Positions 1 through 11,305 of a DNA stretch of 64,000 nucleotides are shown here, piece by piece. Each line of letters begins with the position of its first letter. Within the stretch, counting starts at the first letter, position 1. The translations under genes and the position numbers were made by a program. The notes under the pieces were generated by a model, which saw nothing but the letters and a program-made list of their open reading frames with translations, was not told where the DNA came from and did no database searches. The stretch lies in contig MCGT01000044.1 in NCBI GenBank assembly GCA_002104935.1, positions 62,001 through 126,000 on the forward strand, in the 5' to 3' direction. Source of the stretch: Hesseltinella vesiculosa (Eukaryota > Mucoromycota > Mucoromycetes > Mucorales > Cunninghamellaceae).

Positions 1-384
1 CGGGTGCAAAAATTCAGGGGAAAGCTCAAGGCCATTTTTTTTTCTTTGCCATCGAAGTGGAGCAGTACTCTAAGCTTGTGCTGAATCGAAAGGCTGGGGA
101 TATCAATAGGCTGGCTGAAGTGAGGCTGTGTTAATTTTAGCGTGAAAGCTAAAAAAGACAGGATGAGGTCAGGGGCATGGTAATGAATGACGAAGTCACC
201 TACGGATGTGATCAAAATTTTCGACGTTGGATACATCTACCTCCGTGTAGCCAATTTTCCTATGCCTTGTCTCTACCATAGGTACCAGTCCTCTTCCTGG
301 TTGCATCCTGCCTGCTTTGGAGCTAAAAATAATTAAAGTTAAAATAGAAGTAAAAGAACGAAGCATGAAGAAAGCGGTATCAAA

Positions 385-422
<38 letters not shown>

Positions 423-1291
423 GTCATTTGCTGCCTGCGCATGACCTTTTCTTTGTCGAAAACTTACGGATATGTTTCAATCTGAACAAGAAAGTAAACA
501 AGTTTCCGGACTTTGATGGATGGCGATGAGGCTGAGAGTGTGCAATGGAATTGAAGTGAAGGGGCGTCAAAAGGGAAGTTCTTTGAAACGTGAACTTGAT
601 ACTGTAAACAATTCGGCCGGGCACCGCAGTAGCGGATTCTGGGTTCGTTACGATTGAGGCGAAGATCATGACAGGCGATTGTTATTGGGAGTTTTGCCAT
701 CGCGGTTGCCGCATGTCGTAGCTTTAGCAAGGTGCGCCGTTTTTTCAACAAGGAGGAGCAATGATCGCACTCGTCCTCTTTGCGTTGGTGGACATAGGCT
801 GTGACGTAATAGCTGATGAGGTGACGCGGTAGTTTGATACTAGGAGGCAGCTGATGCGTGTTTTCCAGCGTAAATCGAAACGGAATCGACTGAACCTCTG
901 ACAATGTGTTGTCGCCGGAAGTGCCGACGGTGAGCGTGGTTTCCTGATCCAGTACACACTCTGTCACATTGGAACAGCCTCGGGCTGAGTATAGAAAGCG
1001 ATCCAACATCGTCAACTCGGTGCTGTCCTTGCACCAATGCGACTGATTTGCCTCGTCGTCTGAGTCTGAAAAATTAGCAGAGAGCATCGTTTGAGCAAAG
1101 CCTTGGAATCGCAAATGAACGTGATGAACAGAAGGAGCTGGCTTGGTATTATGTTTATAAACAATGGGTATTAGGCGTACGTGACCACGCAAGTCGTATG
1201 TGTTGCTTTCCTCGATGATATCATCACGGTAAAGGTGTATCATCGTCGTCTCTGGTATAATTTGTATCTGGATGTTATTATTGGGAGCCAT
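1..1291 (-). CDS. Alpha-arrestin-like protein (C-terminus cut by window edge)
   Basis: Arrestin-fold adaptor; fungal alpha-arrestins usually recruit Rsp5-type ubiquitin ligases to plasma-membrane transporters. Exons: 1291-468, 322-204, 148-<1, with GT-AG introns of 145 and 55 nt and matching phases. The ATG at 1291 opens MAPNNNIQ. The N-terminal half has arrestin-N strands (HVRLIPIVY, HLRFQGFAQ, SIPFRFTLENTHQLPPS). The segment KVRKLVYFLVQIETYP followed by GTAAGT matches the start of the arrestin-C strand region, and exon 3 continues with LKLTQPHFSQPIDIPSLSI and LRVLLHF. Intron 1 contains a 34-nt A run (T on the coding strand). PY motifs, if any, would be beyond the window. The family call rests on fold-typical motifs; the substrate is unknown. 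Confidence 0.72.
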
Positions 1292-2528
1292 GGCTGAAAA
1301 AAAAGGAAAGGGGCAAGGTTTTGTGCCTGGCAGAAGAGTGAGTAAAAAAAAAAAGAAGAAAAGGAAAGGAATAAAAGATGCTTCAGCATGACCTTGAGTT
1401 TATCAGAGGACGAATTGCCGACTTAGGGAATTGATTTGAATTTGTGTTTTTTCTCACATGACAACCAACTTTTGGTCTGGTCATCTGAAAATGGCAAGAT
1501 GTTCCTGTTTGTACAAGTACTTCATCCTCACACTGATTTTCTTACTGATGCCGCGTTGACGTTTTATTTCTTGTCAAACTGCCTTTTTGAATATTAAAAG
1601 ACGTCGAGGAAATAAAATCGAGGGGCATTCTTAGGCTCATTCTTAGATTTTGCGATGAAGATATTTCTCCCCTGAATCGTCACCAAAAATAAAAAAGACA
1701 ACCACTAGGAACCCCGCCAAACCTTGATTAGAAATAGGCGAGTGATGACACCCAACCAAAATCAAGTGAGTAAAATCTTATTCTCTGCCTAAAGGGATCA
1801 TCATCAATAGTCATCAATTTCAACCCACGCAGGTCCAGCGACATTTTTTTTTTCGTGTCATAATGATTATTAAAAATTTTGGAGTGAGCAGCAAAAAGGG
1901 GCACAGGGTGAAATTGTGTTGGAAGGAAGCAGTCTGCTTTTTTTTTCTTTAATAGCAGATAATGTCATCGACTTAAAATTATCCGTCCTTTTTTTTTTTT
2001 TTTGCCTTCGACCAATATAATTTCCGGTCCAGGCAAACAGAATGCAAATTGCAGGATGCGATGATCTTCACCTGGCAGTTTGAAGCGGCAGTTGGTGACT
2101 CCTTGTTCCGAATCCAAAGAAGGCTGCTCTAGGTCAGTGGTTCTTTAAAATGGTTGGAGAGGGGGAGAGAAGGAATAAAGGAGGTGTTGTATGCGAATAA
2201 AATAACCTTGCTGATTGACGATGACCGTGTTCATGCGGTTATAACGCATAAACAATTTGCGGCAATCCACTCGACGCTACCGATTCCAACCGCAGCTTTG
2301 ATTGATTCTTTTTTTTCATATTTTTTTTTGTCGCTTTTGGTCGTTCTTTAAGTCAAGCTTAACTTTGGCTTTTCTATCCGCAAAAAAAAAGGAACAAAAA
2401 AAAGCTTCCGAGGTCGATAATGCGATTTATACCATGTATAAACATCGTGTTTGTCAACAGTGACAGGCACAACACTGTTTCATTTATTTTGCGTGACCTT
2501 ACGCCTCAAAATATACAAAAACTGTAGG
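1292..2528. other. Intergenic, no gene seen
   Basis: About 1.2 kb between the arrestin start and the 3' end of the reductase. It is AT-rich with several A/T runs. Only one short plus-strand ORF (65 codons, 2154-2351) is open and it has no recognisable motif. It presumably holds the arrestin promoter. Confidence 0.5.
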
Positions 2529-3763
2529 CTACAAATTGTTGAGATGAATGATGACTTTTCCAGAAGTGTTGCCAGCCAATAAATCTTCCAGGGCCTTGGG
2601 GAATGATTCAATGCCTTGGCGAATGTCCTCGCTGTATTTCATCCGCCCATCCAAAAGGTATTGAGTCAGCTCTTCGACAAGTGGGCCATCCAGATGCTCG
2701 TAGTCATACGTAACGAAACCTCGGATGGTCAGGCTCTTTGTCACGATGCTAAGCAAGTTCTTCATTACAGGGGGACCAGAGAAGAGTGACATATTACCGC
2801 AGCAGATGATACTAGATGCGTTAGAATTAGAGGCATGAAAAATAATGAGAGGGTGCTGGAGGAAAGAAAGAGACTGGCTGCTTACCGCCCAAATCGATTC
2901 ATCTTCGCCAAAGCGCTGTCAAGGATTTCCCCGCTAACGTTCTATTGACAGAATGTGATGTAAGGAAAGATGAGGTAAAATGTATGCAGATGCCGCCTTC
3001 TTACGTCATAATAAACATCAATGCCATCGGGACAAAGCTCGGCCAGTTTGGTGTCCATGTCGTCGGTTTTGTAGTTTATTGCGCCATCAAAACCAAACTG
3101 ATGGAGCAGGTCAATCTTGGCTTGCGAACCGGCACTACCAATCACACGCAAGCCCTTGATCTTTGCAACTTGTCCAACGACTTGGCCGACGGCACCAGTA
3201 GCTACGCAGTGGGGAATTAAATGATGAGGTTTTTTTTTTTTTTTTTTTTTTTTTTCCAGCATTTATTTCTTACCAGCCGAGACGAACAAAGTTTCCCCGG
3301 ATTTTAACTCGGCAAGTTGCAGGCCAGAATACGCAGTAAGACCTGCCATACCCATAGCACCGACATACCTCGAAAATGGCAACCCAGCAGACACCTTTCG
3401 CACAAGAAGGCCATGGGCTTTGGCCGAGGTATCGTCGTAGACGGCGTATTCGGCGAACTTTCCCAAGCCATAGACATAGTCATTGATTTTGAAATCTGGG
3501 TGATTGGAGCGGACAATAACACCAATTGAATACCCAGTAATCACCTCATTCATCTTATAAGCAGCGGGGAACGTAGGCACCCGCAGAAGAGCAGACAGAT
3601 AAGGATCTATACTGACTTCCAAAGTCTTGACGATAAACATCTTGTCTTTCAGCGAAGCTTCCAAGTCAATGGTCGCAGTTTCAAGTATGAGATGTTCTCC
3701 AATGATCACTGATGGACCAGTAGGTCGCTGCGCGAGGACGAGGCACTTGCTAGTCACTTTCAT
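2529..3763 (-). CDS. NADP-dependent alkenal/alkenone (prostaglandin) reductase, MDR family
   Basis: Medium-chain dehydrogenase/reductase of the PTGR1/leukotriene-B4 dehydrogenase type, which reduces the C=C bond of alpha,beta-unsaturated carbonyls with NADPH and lacks the zinc sites of alcohol dehydrogenases. Exons 3763-3274, 3201-3005, 2941-2886 and 2811-2529 give 341 aa, the usual family length. Visible: an N-terminal GroES-like part with SIDPYLSALLR, the nucleotide-binding motif SAATGAVGQVVGQ formed across the first splice, then INYKTDD, DVYYDNVSGE and the NRFGRIICCGN strand, all close to PTGR1. Intron 1 contains a long T run. The start is placed at 3763 (MKVTSKCLVL); an in-frame ATG at 3883 would add 40 residues unlike the family. 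It acts in the cytosol, probably in carbonyl detoxification. Confidence 0.85.
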
Positions 3764-4568
3764 ATTTTTATTTACACACTTCAGATCAGGATGCCTATTC
3801 TCTTGAATGAACGTTTTTATAAGCATTGTTGTTCTCGCACATACTTGATCAGGAAATGCTATGACGAAACGTATTGAGACCATTTTTAGAAAACACTGAC
3901 GGATTTCAGATCCCTTTTATGAAATATGGCAATGCCATGAAAAAAAAAAAAAAAACGAGGAGCTGCATAGGGCACCAGTAGAAGTTTGATATGCAGAATG
4001 ACATCCTTAAACTACAGCTCAGTATCAGCATATATAGTGTTTTGTGATGCTATCCTGGTGAGTATTCTGAACAGCCTGGTGGCGAGAAATGGATATCATA
4101 ACCTCCAGGGCCAGGAAATCGATTACCAATTTTGGCAGGATCAGTATCTAGTCTGTGGGTGCATGCAAAAATTCCGTCCAATTGTTCCGTAGCTTGCAAC
4201 AGGTTGCCAAGCCGATGAGCTTTACTGGTTAGTGGCGGTTACATGATCAGACATTGGCAGCATGTCACGACCACATGGGTTCGGGTTAGAATTTTGTGAC
4301 CTGGCTTGAACGGACCCAATCTTTGAATGGCTCTACAATGCTTCCCAAGGTTATCTTTGGTTTACTGTTCTAAGGCCTAACCTTTGCTGGCAGTAGGAGG
4401 CAGGTTCATTTTATGTTACTCACAACTGTGCCATGGCCACCAGAGCGAATTGAGTCTTGCAGACTTGCATCCCACTACATTCTCTGTGAATCAATGCGCC
4501 TGTTATTCAGACATTGTCACAATGTCAATGTCAATTTATTAAAAAATAGCTAAAAATAGTGACTTCGA
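3764..4568. other. Intergenic, no gene seen
   Basis: About 800 bp between two minus-strand oxidoreductase genes. There is a 15-nt A run near 3940 and scattered short ORFs without recognisable domains. The 3' flank of the NmrA-like gene near 4530 is AT-rich. Confidence 0.45.
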
Positions 4569-5450
4569 CTAAAATGCCGTTTTGTTTCTGACAACATATT
4601 CCTCCAAAGTTTCAGGCTCTCGATTCAAAAGAATAGGCAAAGCAGGACTGACGGTGGTATCGGCAGGGTCGACGGCTGTAGCAAGATCAAGAATGGCGCC
4701 ATAGGATAGGCGGTCAGCAACAGCATGGTTAAGGATGTTGAATTTTTCGATGGAAGTAATTTTCTTGTAAGCAAATGGGCGACCAAGCGCGTTTTCAAAT
4801 ATCTGAGCGCGAGCTTGAGGGGTCACCACATCACCAATCAATTCGTAGACACCATCACCGTGTTTTGAAATAGAGTCTTGCAAGATGATAGCTGCAAGGT
4901 GACCAATATCCCTGGGGCTTATCCAGCCTTGGGGATAGTTGGCTTCAGCAATATCTACCACAGCATCACCGAACGGACGGTCGAACGTGAGTATGTTGGA
5001 CATGAATCGTCCGGGACGAAGCGTCACCACAAAGGCATCCTTGGGGCGAGGGGTTTCTTCTACAAGACGCTTTTCGGCTTGAAAATGAGTGTAGCCAATT
5101 GAATTTGCACGCCAGGGGAATCCAGAAGATTGTGATGAGATGTCCACAATTTGCTTGACACCGGCGTTGAAAGCATGACGAGCGATCTCGCCCTTGGTAG
5201 CAGCCATATTCACAGGAGTGCCAAGCAAAAAAAGTCGCGTGTGTCCAGCAATACCCTGCTTGATTGGTGTCAAGTCTTCAAAATCACCTTGCACAAGAGA
5301 GATCAGATCATTTTGACCAAACAGCTCGTTCACCTTGTTGGGGTTGCGCACGTAGAGTGTCACTGGCACATTGTTGGCCAGCAATTCCTTGACGGCTTCA
5401 ACACCAACGTTGCCAGTAGCGCCCACGACAAAAATCTTTTCAGAGGCCAT
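4569..5450 (-). CDS. NmrA-like atypical short-chain dehydrogenase (NAD(P)-binding)
   Basis: Intronless, 293 aa, start MASEKIFVVG at 5450. The N-terminal glycine motif GATGNVG (residues about 9-15) is the atypical-SDR dinucleotide-binding loop, followed by LYVRNPNKV, QGDFED and the strand ending ISSQSSG. The region GYTHFQAEKRLVEE carries a partly conserved active-site area (Y, no clear YxxxK). LRPGRFMSNIL and WISPRDIGHLAAIIL are typical of NmrA/azoreductase-like proteins. Such proteins are either NAD(P)H redox sensors or quinone/flavonoid-type reductases; which one cannot be told. It lies in the same direction as the PTGR-like gene about 800 bp away. An upstream ATG at 5522 exists but adds residues unlike the family. 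TATA-like ATTTATA (minus-strand TATAAAT) lies near 5521. Confidence 0.82.
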   Translation of the reverse strand: MASEKIFVVGATGNVGVEAVKELLANNVPVTLYVRNPNKVNELFGQNDLISLVQGDFEDLTPIKQGIAGHTRLFLLGTPVNMAATKGEIARHAFNAGVKQIVDISSQSSGFPWRANSIGYTHFQAEKRLVEETPRPKDAFVVTLRPGRFMSNILTFDRPFGDAVVDIAEANYPQGWISPRDIGHLAAIILQDSISKHGDGVYELIGDVVTPQARAQIFENALGRPFAYKKITSIEKFNILNHAVADRLSYGAILDLATAVDPADTTVSPALPILLNREPETLEEYVVRNKTAF

Positions 5451-6209
5451 GTTGTAAAATATATCTTTGTATTGTTTTCGATAGAGATGAAAAAAAATTG
5501 GAAACGCCAGCACATCTTGCATTTATATTAAAGAAAATTGAACGCTGCGGAAGAGGCATTCACGGAAAAATTTAATCCGCACAGTGGTTGTCGGGGTAAT
5601 TTTTCCGTGTCTCTTTTTGGCAATCATTCGTATCTCTGCCATGACGCCCTTCACAACGATCTGGTTGAATTTTTCTCTCTTGATCGCCTAAGTCAAGTTT
5701 GATGGCTTACGTGATCTCAGTCATTGCACTCCAAAAAAAGGCTTTCTTCAAGGTAACCCCCCCCCCTCAATCGCAACCAAGTCGCTGGTTTTTTTTTTTT
5801 TTTTTGCTGTTGGATATCGTAAATAGTTGAAATGACAACGTGAACTGCATTTTTTTTCTTTTGCTCTCAGAGGAGGGGGGGGGGAGGGACATCCCAAGGG
5901 GCGTTCAAGCTTGCTGGGATGTGCGCATCACACTCGAGAAAACAAAGTGATGATCTCAAGTCTAGAACTGCGATGGGCTTAGTATAAAGCAATTTGTTGA
6001 CCACGTGGTTCAGGGTTTATGTGGCACACAATGAAAGGACCAATTTATGCTGGATCGATGGATTGCAAACTCTGGGAGGGCGAGTATGTCTCTGCATGAC
6101 CCATCAGTTGACCTGCCACAACTTTATCACTGGTGGTTTTCGACTGTGGACTTGTACTTTCTTTCTTTTCGTCTTCAATTTCTTTTTTAAAAAAAGATAG
6201 AAAGATCAA
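5451..6209. other. Intergenic with homopolymer tracts
   Basis: A spacer with divergent genes on either side (NmrA-like to the left, the small plus-strand gene to the right). It contains a C tract at about 5758, a T tract at about 5789 and a G-rich stretch (ggggggggag) at about 5874-5885. No protein motif was recognised. Confidence 0.4.
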
Positions 6210-6455
6210 ATGGGTGGTAAAGACGAGAAAAAGACGATTTATGTAGTAAGTTTTGCACCATAGACCCAAGAGGCTTGGATTAACAAGTTATAAACCTAGG
6301 TTAAGCCCACATTTTGGAACCCGAGAACTTTGGATGGACGTGCCATTGAAGAAATAACAGTGACGACGGTGAAAACGGTGCGCAATGCCAAAGGAGATAA
6401 AATCGAAGAAGTCAAAACAGTGGAAACAACGCGTAGCATTGTCAATTTCCCTTGA
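6210..6455 (+). CDS. Small Lys/Glu/Thr-rich protein, 63 aa, two exons (hypothetical)
   Basis: A short spliced gene. Exon 1 6210-6245 encodes MGGKDEKKTIYV and ends at GTAAGT; exon 2 starts after CCTAG at 6300, runs KPTFWNPRTLDG and ends IVNFP-stop at 6455. The intron is 54 nt with good GT-AG signals and intact frame. The C-terminal half alternates Val/Thr with charged residues (ITVTTVKTV, EEVKTVETT), like amphipathic beta or coiled segments. There is no signal peptide or membrane segment. Function unknown; further 5' exons cannot be excluded. The reading is supported by frame, splice signals and protein-like composition, not by homology. Confidence 0.42.
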
Positions 6456-6656
6456 CGCTTCATGCCCATCTTTCACAAAGACAGTTAAACCTGTAAATTA
6501 ATATCATATGAACAATATAAAAGTGAACGGACCCAAATGCTGTATAGTGTCGAGAGTCCTGGGCACCAATGCCACGTTATTTTGAATCTAGCGTCTGCGC
6601 AGCAAGGCCATCGAATTATTAAGACGATGCTTGTGCTTTTCTATTTATTAGATTTA

Positions 6657-9106
6657 TCAATGGTGTAGTTCATTTTGGAGTTGGCCAACCAAGCGGGCAA
6701 GTTGCTGATTTTCGTTGCGCAAGGCAATAAGTTCAGAGGGAATAGAGTCGTTCTGATTCGATAGTTGCACCTCGAGCTCCGTCAACTTGTTGGTATATGT
6801 CTGGACGAGGGCCTAAAATATATATAGTACAATAAAGAAGGGGACGGGAATGGAGATAATGGTAAAATGAGAGGCAGGGGGAGGAAAGGGTTGAGGGAGG
6901 AAAATCAGATCATCAACGACAAATACTTTGGACGTGTTAGAAGAAAAAAAAAACCTGCCGCCCCTGTTTTTCTTCCATTTTGATTACCTCGTAGCCTTCG
7001 ACTTTTTCTTCTAGGGTATGGACTTGTTTATCGGCTTCCGAACGGCAGGTTTCCAAATCATTGCGCCTGGCAATGCCCAAACTTGTGACGCGGAAAGCAT
7101 AAGCTTCCAGCTCCTTGTCCTTGATATCAACGAGCTGCTGGTACTGATCATGTAAAAGTTTGATTTCGCGCTGGTGTTGTTTGGCAATGTCAACCAGTAG
7201 CTGGCTGTGATGTTGCTCTGAAAGTGAAGTCTCTTCCGACGATGGAGCAGGCTGGCTCTGGAGTTGCAGCTGTCGTTCCTGTTGAGCTTTCATATCCTGG
7301 AGTTGCTGTTCTAGCCCATGCACGAGCTGCTCCCATTGATGTTTGGCATCCTGCTCTCGTTCTCGTTGCGTTGACAATAAGCGTTCCAGTTCGGCAATGC
7401 GCTCGTTTTGTAGTACAGGGTCGTTTTGGACGCCGGAGCGCGAATGGGAAGAGTGCGACGCTTTCAAGCTGGCAGCATGTTGTTCCAAACGGGTGGTGGC
7501 ATCTTCCAAGCTCGTCTGCAGCTCATCAATCTTGAGCTCCAAAGCGTCAATATGTAGTTGCTGGGCTTCGCGCTGCTCGGTGGTTGTTGCAGCGAGGCCG
7601 GTTAATTGATTCTTATACAGAATCTCCAAGTTATCCATGTCGGTTTGATGTCGTTGCTCAGCCTCGGCAAGACTTTGCTGCAACCGGTCCAACTCAAACT
7701 GGCTGCGTTGGTGCTTCTCCAGCCACGCTTGGGCAGTATCGTCGTGGTCTTTTTGCGTTTGCTGCATTTCCTGACGGAACCGGCGTTCCAATGTATCGGC
7801 TGTATGTTGGCTGGTCCGCAACTGCTGTTCCAAGTCGTTGATTGAATTGGCATCCTTGGTTTTAGCTAAATCTTGCTCGAGTTCGACAACCCTGCTTTCC
7901 AATTGTTTGATTTGATCCTGTGAGCTTTGATAGCGACTGGTCATATCCTCATATTGTTGGGTGGCCTTTGCTTGTTGTTGTTGAGCTTTTGTTTTCGAGG
8001 AGGACAATGCTGACTACCAATGCAAAAAAAAATAAAAAAACGCTTAGAGCCAGCAGGCAACAGGCCACGCTTTTTTTTTTAACGGGTCATCCCTTGTTTA
8101 CCTCTAAATCGTGGATTTGCTTTTCATGCGCATGCTTCAGTTTTGTTATTTCGTCTTGATGCTCAGCAGCAAGGGCATCTCGTTCTGCCTGTGCACCTTG
8201 CTCTTGCTCTTCCATGAAGAGATCCATTTTTACTCGAATGGCTTTTTCAACGTGGTCCTAAATGAATAAAGAAAGAAGAAAAAAAATAAGCGGGAACAGT
8301 CAAGGAAAAAATAGAAGCACTGGTGTGGTGTTCGGATCCCGAAGAAACAAACTTGCCTTTTGCAATTCATGTTGCTGGTCCCATTTTTCATGCAGGTTTC
8401 TGAGTTCCAGATTTAAATGATCTATTTCTCGATTTGCCTATATAGTCCCAGTGAAACAAAATCGTCAGTCAATGGGGAAGGGTGAAAAGGTGCCGTTTGC
8501 TGCTTTCCTGCCTGACCTTTGACAGTTCATCGTCTTTTTCTTGATACAGTTCTTCCTTGTCCTGATACATGGCCAGTTTGCCTTGTAGCTCCTTGACAAG
8601 TTGGTCCTTTTCTGCTAAAATGGAATCCACAGACTAAAACAACAAAATGGACGATGAGAGTGAGGAAGGGGAAGGGGGGGGGAGGCTCCTACCTGTGTTG
8701 ATGAGGAGCTTCTGCCTTGTTCAGGGCGTTTTGGTGTGACAGAACCAGAACGAGATGAGGACAGATTTGTCGAAGCACGACGGGACATTGGAGCACTCCC
8801 AGCTTGTGCCATTGGACGACGGCTGGCAGATGGTGGGGCTGGCGAAGTGGGTGACACTGTGGTATGGATGGACGGAGGGCGGGACGAGCTGGAGAGTCGT
8901 TTGGCGGTTTTGGGAGCAGCTGCTGTGGGCGTGGTAGAGCGCCGATTGATGGATGTGGCACGAGATGGCATTGGTTGAGCAGAGCGAGGGGTAGGAGAAG
9001 GTGATGAACCACGAGATGATGCTGGCGTGTTTGTGGAGGTGGATGCCTCCCCGGGTTTGATACCTAGTTCCGATAGTATCGATTGACGTTTAGGTCGGGT
9101 CGACAT
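6657..9106 (-). CDS. Long coiled-coil protein with Ser/Pro-rich basic N-terminus (649 aa)
   Basis: Exons 9106-8693, 8633-8517, 8437-8357, 8257-8102, 8013-6988 and 6812-6657; every intron is phase 0. Residues 1-138 are a low-complexity Ser/Pro/Thr/Arg region starting MSTRPKRQSILSELGI, typical of tails that bind microtubules or are phosphorylated. From about residue 140 to the end the protein is almost continuous heptad-type coiled coil rich in Gln/Glu/Leu (e.g. ELEQDLAKTKD, LEQQLQDMKAQ, LARLVGQLQNEL at the C-terminus). The intron after exon 3 has a GC donor (AAG|GCAAGT at 8356). No CAP-Gly, kinesin or other catalytic domain is visible. A cytoskeletal or Golgin-like scaffold is possible but is inference; I cannot name a family. 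Confidence 0.75.
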
Positions 9107-9301
9107 TAGAAGAATGACCAATGGGTATGATGGAGAAAATAGATGAAAAAAAAAAAGGAAGACAAAAAGGGAGAAAGTGAAAGTGGCACGCTTTGTTGAT
9201 TTTTTGATTTTGGCACCCAGCAGCCGTAGAAAGTCAGCAGAACAGGGCGTTTGCCTGATTAAATTCAAACGTAACACGTGGTGCTACTGTTAATTGCAAC
9301 T

Positions 9302-11237
9302 TTAATTAAAGGAGCCATCGACAAATTCCTGATCAACAAATGAACCATGGAAGGTAGTGGCAGTGAATTGACCAAGAGGGATGCGGCCGTATTCAGTGAA
9401 AGTTTTGGCATTTAACAAAAGCAAGTAGCAGCGGTCTTGATCAGCACCACGGTTGTCGTAGATGTTGATCAAACTGATCACCACACCATCATCTTCGTCG
9501 GTGGCACCAGGACGAGGCACAAACACAGGCTCGGAGCAAATGTAGGCGTCGCTTGTGTCGGGTTGCCACACTAGTTCCTGCTGCGTAGAGAGCACGATTT
9601 TCTTGATGCCGTACTGGTCACCACGTTTGCCAGCTTCACCAGGGAGGATGAAGTTGAAATAAACGTGATCAAACTTTTCGAACTGGTACTGGGGATGGAT
9701 GCGGGCAAATTCAATGTTCTTTACCAAGGTTGTAAAGTTTCCCTTGGACGCTGTGCGAGGCGCCTCTTTGTCCAGCACGATCTTGTATTGCCGCAGGTCA
9801 CCAAACGATTTAGTAAAGTCATGAGCGGAGGGAACTCTATTTTATGAGAAAAAAAAAATTAGGTCAGTTTCTGAGGTCCGTAGCAGTATCTGACATACTG
9901 GAATCCAGATAGATGGACAGGCTTGGCAGCAGCAGCGCTACGACGATCATCTCGGTCTTGCACTTGATCGGCTCGGGCGACATCGGTCAAAGTCGAGGTA
10001 GAGAAGAGGACGCTGCCGTCAGCGAATGCTTCGTTATTCAATTCCAAGACGACGTTGCCGTCTTCGTCCTTGTAATCGCGGCCATGGAGCGTGTGGAAGG
10101 CAAAGTGAGGGTCCACAGGCACAGTTGCAATATGACCTCCATCGCGGCTGACAATGTACAACCACGAAGGCGCATTGGGGTCCCATTCCATTCCAGCCAA
10201 CAGGTTTCCGGTCACAGCCAAGTCGAGAGCATGATTCTTAATATAATTGGGTGCCACAGGGATAATCACGTAATGCTGGGTGAGCCAGAACGCATGCATA
10301 TAAGCCGGGCGGAACGGCGTGTTGTTGGCATCCAGGTTGTTAGTGATTTCGGCTAGAATCTCGGTGTTTCCGTTCTTGCTGATCTTGAAGACAGTCAGGC
10401 GCGGTTGAGGACCCAGGGACATGACGAAGTTGAATGTTTCGCCTGTGAAGACATCGTGTTGGTGATGCGATGCTGACAACTGACCGATCAACTTGTCGTT
10501 ATAAAACGAGTAATCAAACAGACGTTCAGGTTCTAAAGCAGACAAAACCAATAGGAGCAGTGAGTCTCATGCTGAAGAGCTAAGCATGCACGCTAACTCG
10601 AACCTACCAAGGGTGTCATGATGGACTTTTTGAAGCATGTTGGTGTCTGTCTTTGCAACGAGAACAGGACCAGGCCCATCGAATGAATTGGGCAAAGGGT
10701 AGTTGGGAGTGACAGTAACATTGACGCTGCGAGCACTGGCATCTTCCACAGTGCGAATGCTCTTCTTGCTGCGAGCCAAAAAGTCCATAAAGTGTTCCCA
10801 GGCGCTGCCTTTGCCATGGACATTGCCAAACGAAGAGTGACCACCCAAAGGGTTGTCCAACAAGTTCTTTTCATAGGTTTTGGCAGTACAGCGAGAGTTG
10901 TAGCGAAGCTTTTGGTTTTTGCCGTCAAATTCAAAGCGGTGCACGTAGGCTAGGCCATCGAAAGCATGACTAATCGTCATTGATCGACTGTCCTTGTCAC
11001 CCAGAGTAAATTTACCAGGACCTAAATGGAGGCAAGTGAGTCATGTGCAGAGGTGCATGATCAGATGAGCTTACCAATGCGGTAAAGAACGCCTTGTAAC
11101 CACGAAGGGATCTCGCCATGTACGTCGAGCCAGATGGGATCATTGAATTCAGGAGCACTGGTATACTGAGCATTGGAGAACGTATCGATTCGCTCGCCTT
11201 GAGTAAAGTATTGATCCAGAGAAGGAGGGGCAGTCAT
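9302..11237 (-). CDS. Carotenoid cleavage oxygenase (RPE65/CCD family), 581 aa
   Basis: Non-heme Fe(II) dioxygenase that splits a polyene double bond of carotenoids or apocarotenoids. Exons 11237-11075, 11021-10608, 10532-9899 and 9836-9302; phases agree. The start is MTAPPSLDQYF. Near the N-terminus, LQGVLYRIGPGKF matches the family's G-x-x-x-R-x-GPG motif. Four iron-ligand histidine regions are present in order: ASHHQHD (about 215), YMHAFW (about 273), FAFHTLHG (about 336) and TTFHGSF (about 566), with FDGLAYVHRF upstream. The last intron starts at GTATGT inside what looks like an open frame; joining there restores GFQVP, the family's C-terminal F-x-x-P motif. In Mucorales such enzymes (CarS/AcaA types) feed trisporoid sex pheromones and control carotene level; which paralogue this is cannot be decided here. 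Confidence 0.9.
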
Positions 11238-11295
11238 TGTGAAAGAGCTAGAATACGCTATTTTTGAATTGAACAAGAAATAAAGATACACATCA

Positions 11296-11305
11296 CCCTT
11301 TTATA
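11296..11305 (-). promoter_or_regulatory. TATA box of carotenoid oxygenase gene
   Basis: The minus strand reads TATAAAAGGG about 60 nt before the ATG at 11237, the same spacing as for other genes in the window. Confidence 0.5.

Noticed and set aside
464..669. Short overlapping ORFs at the arrestin 3' part
   Set aside because: Explained by the arrestin exon and by intron 1 with its poly-A tract.
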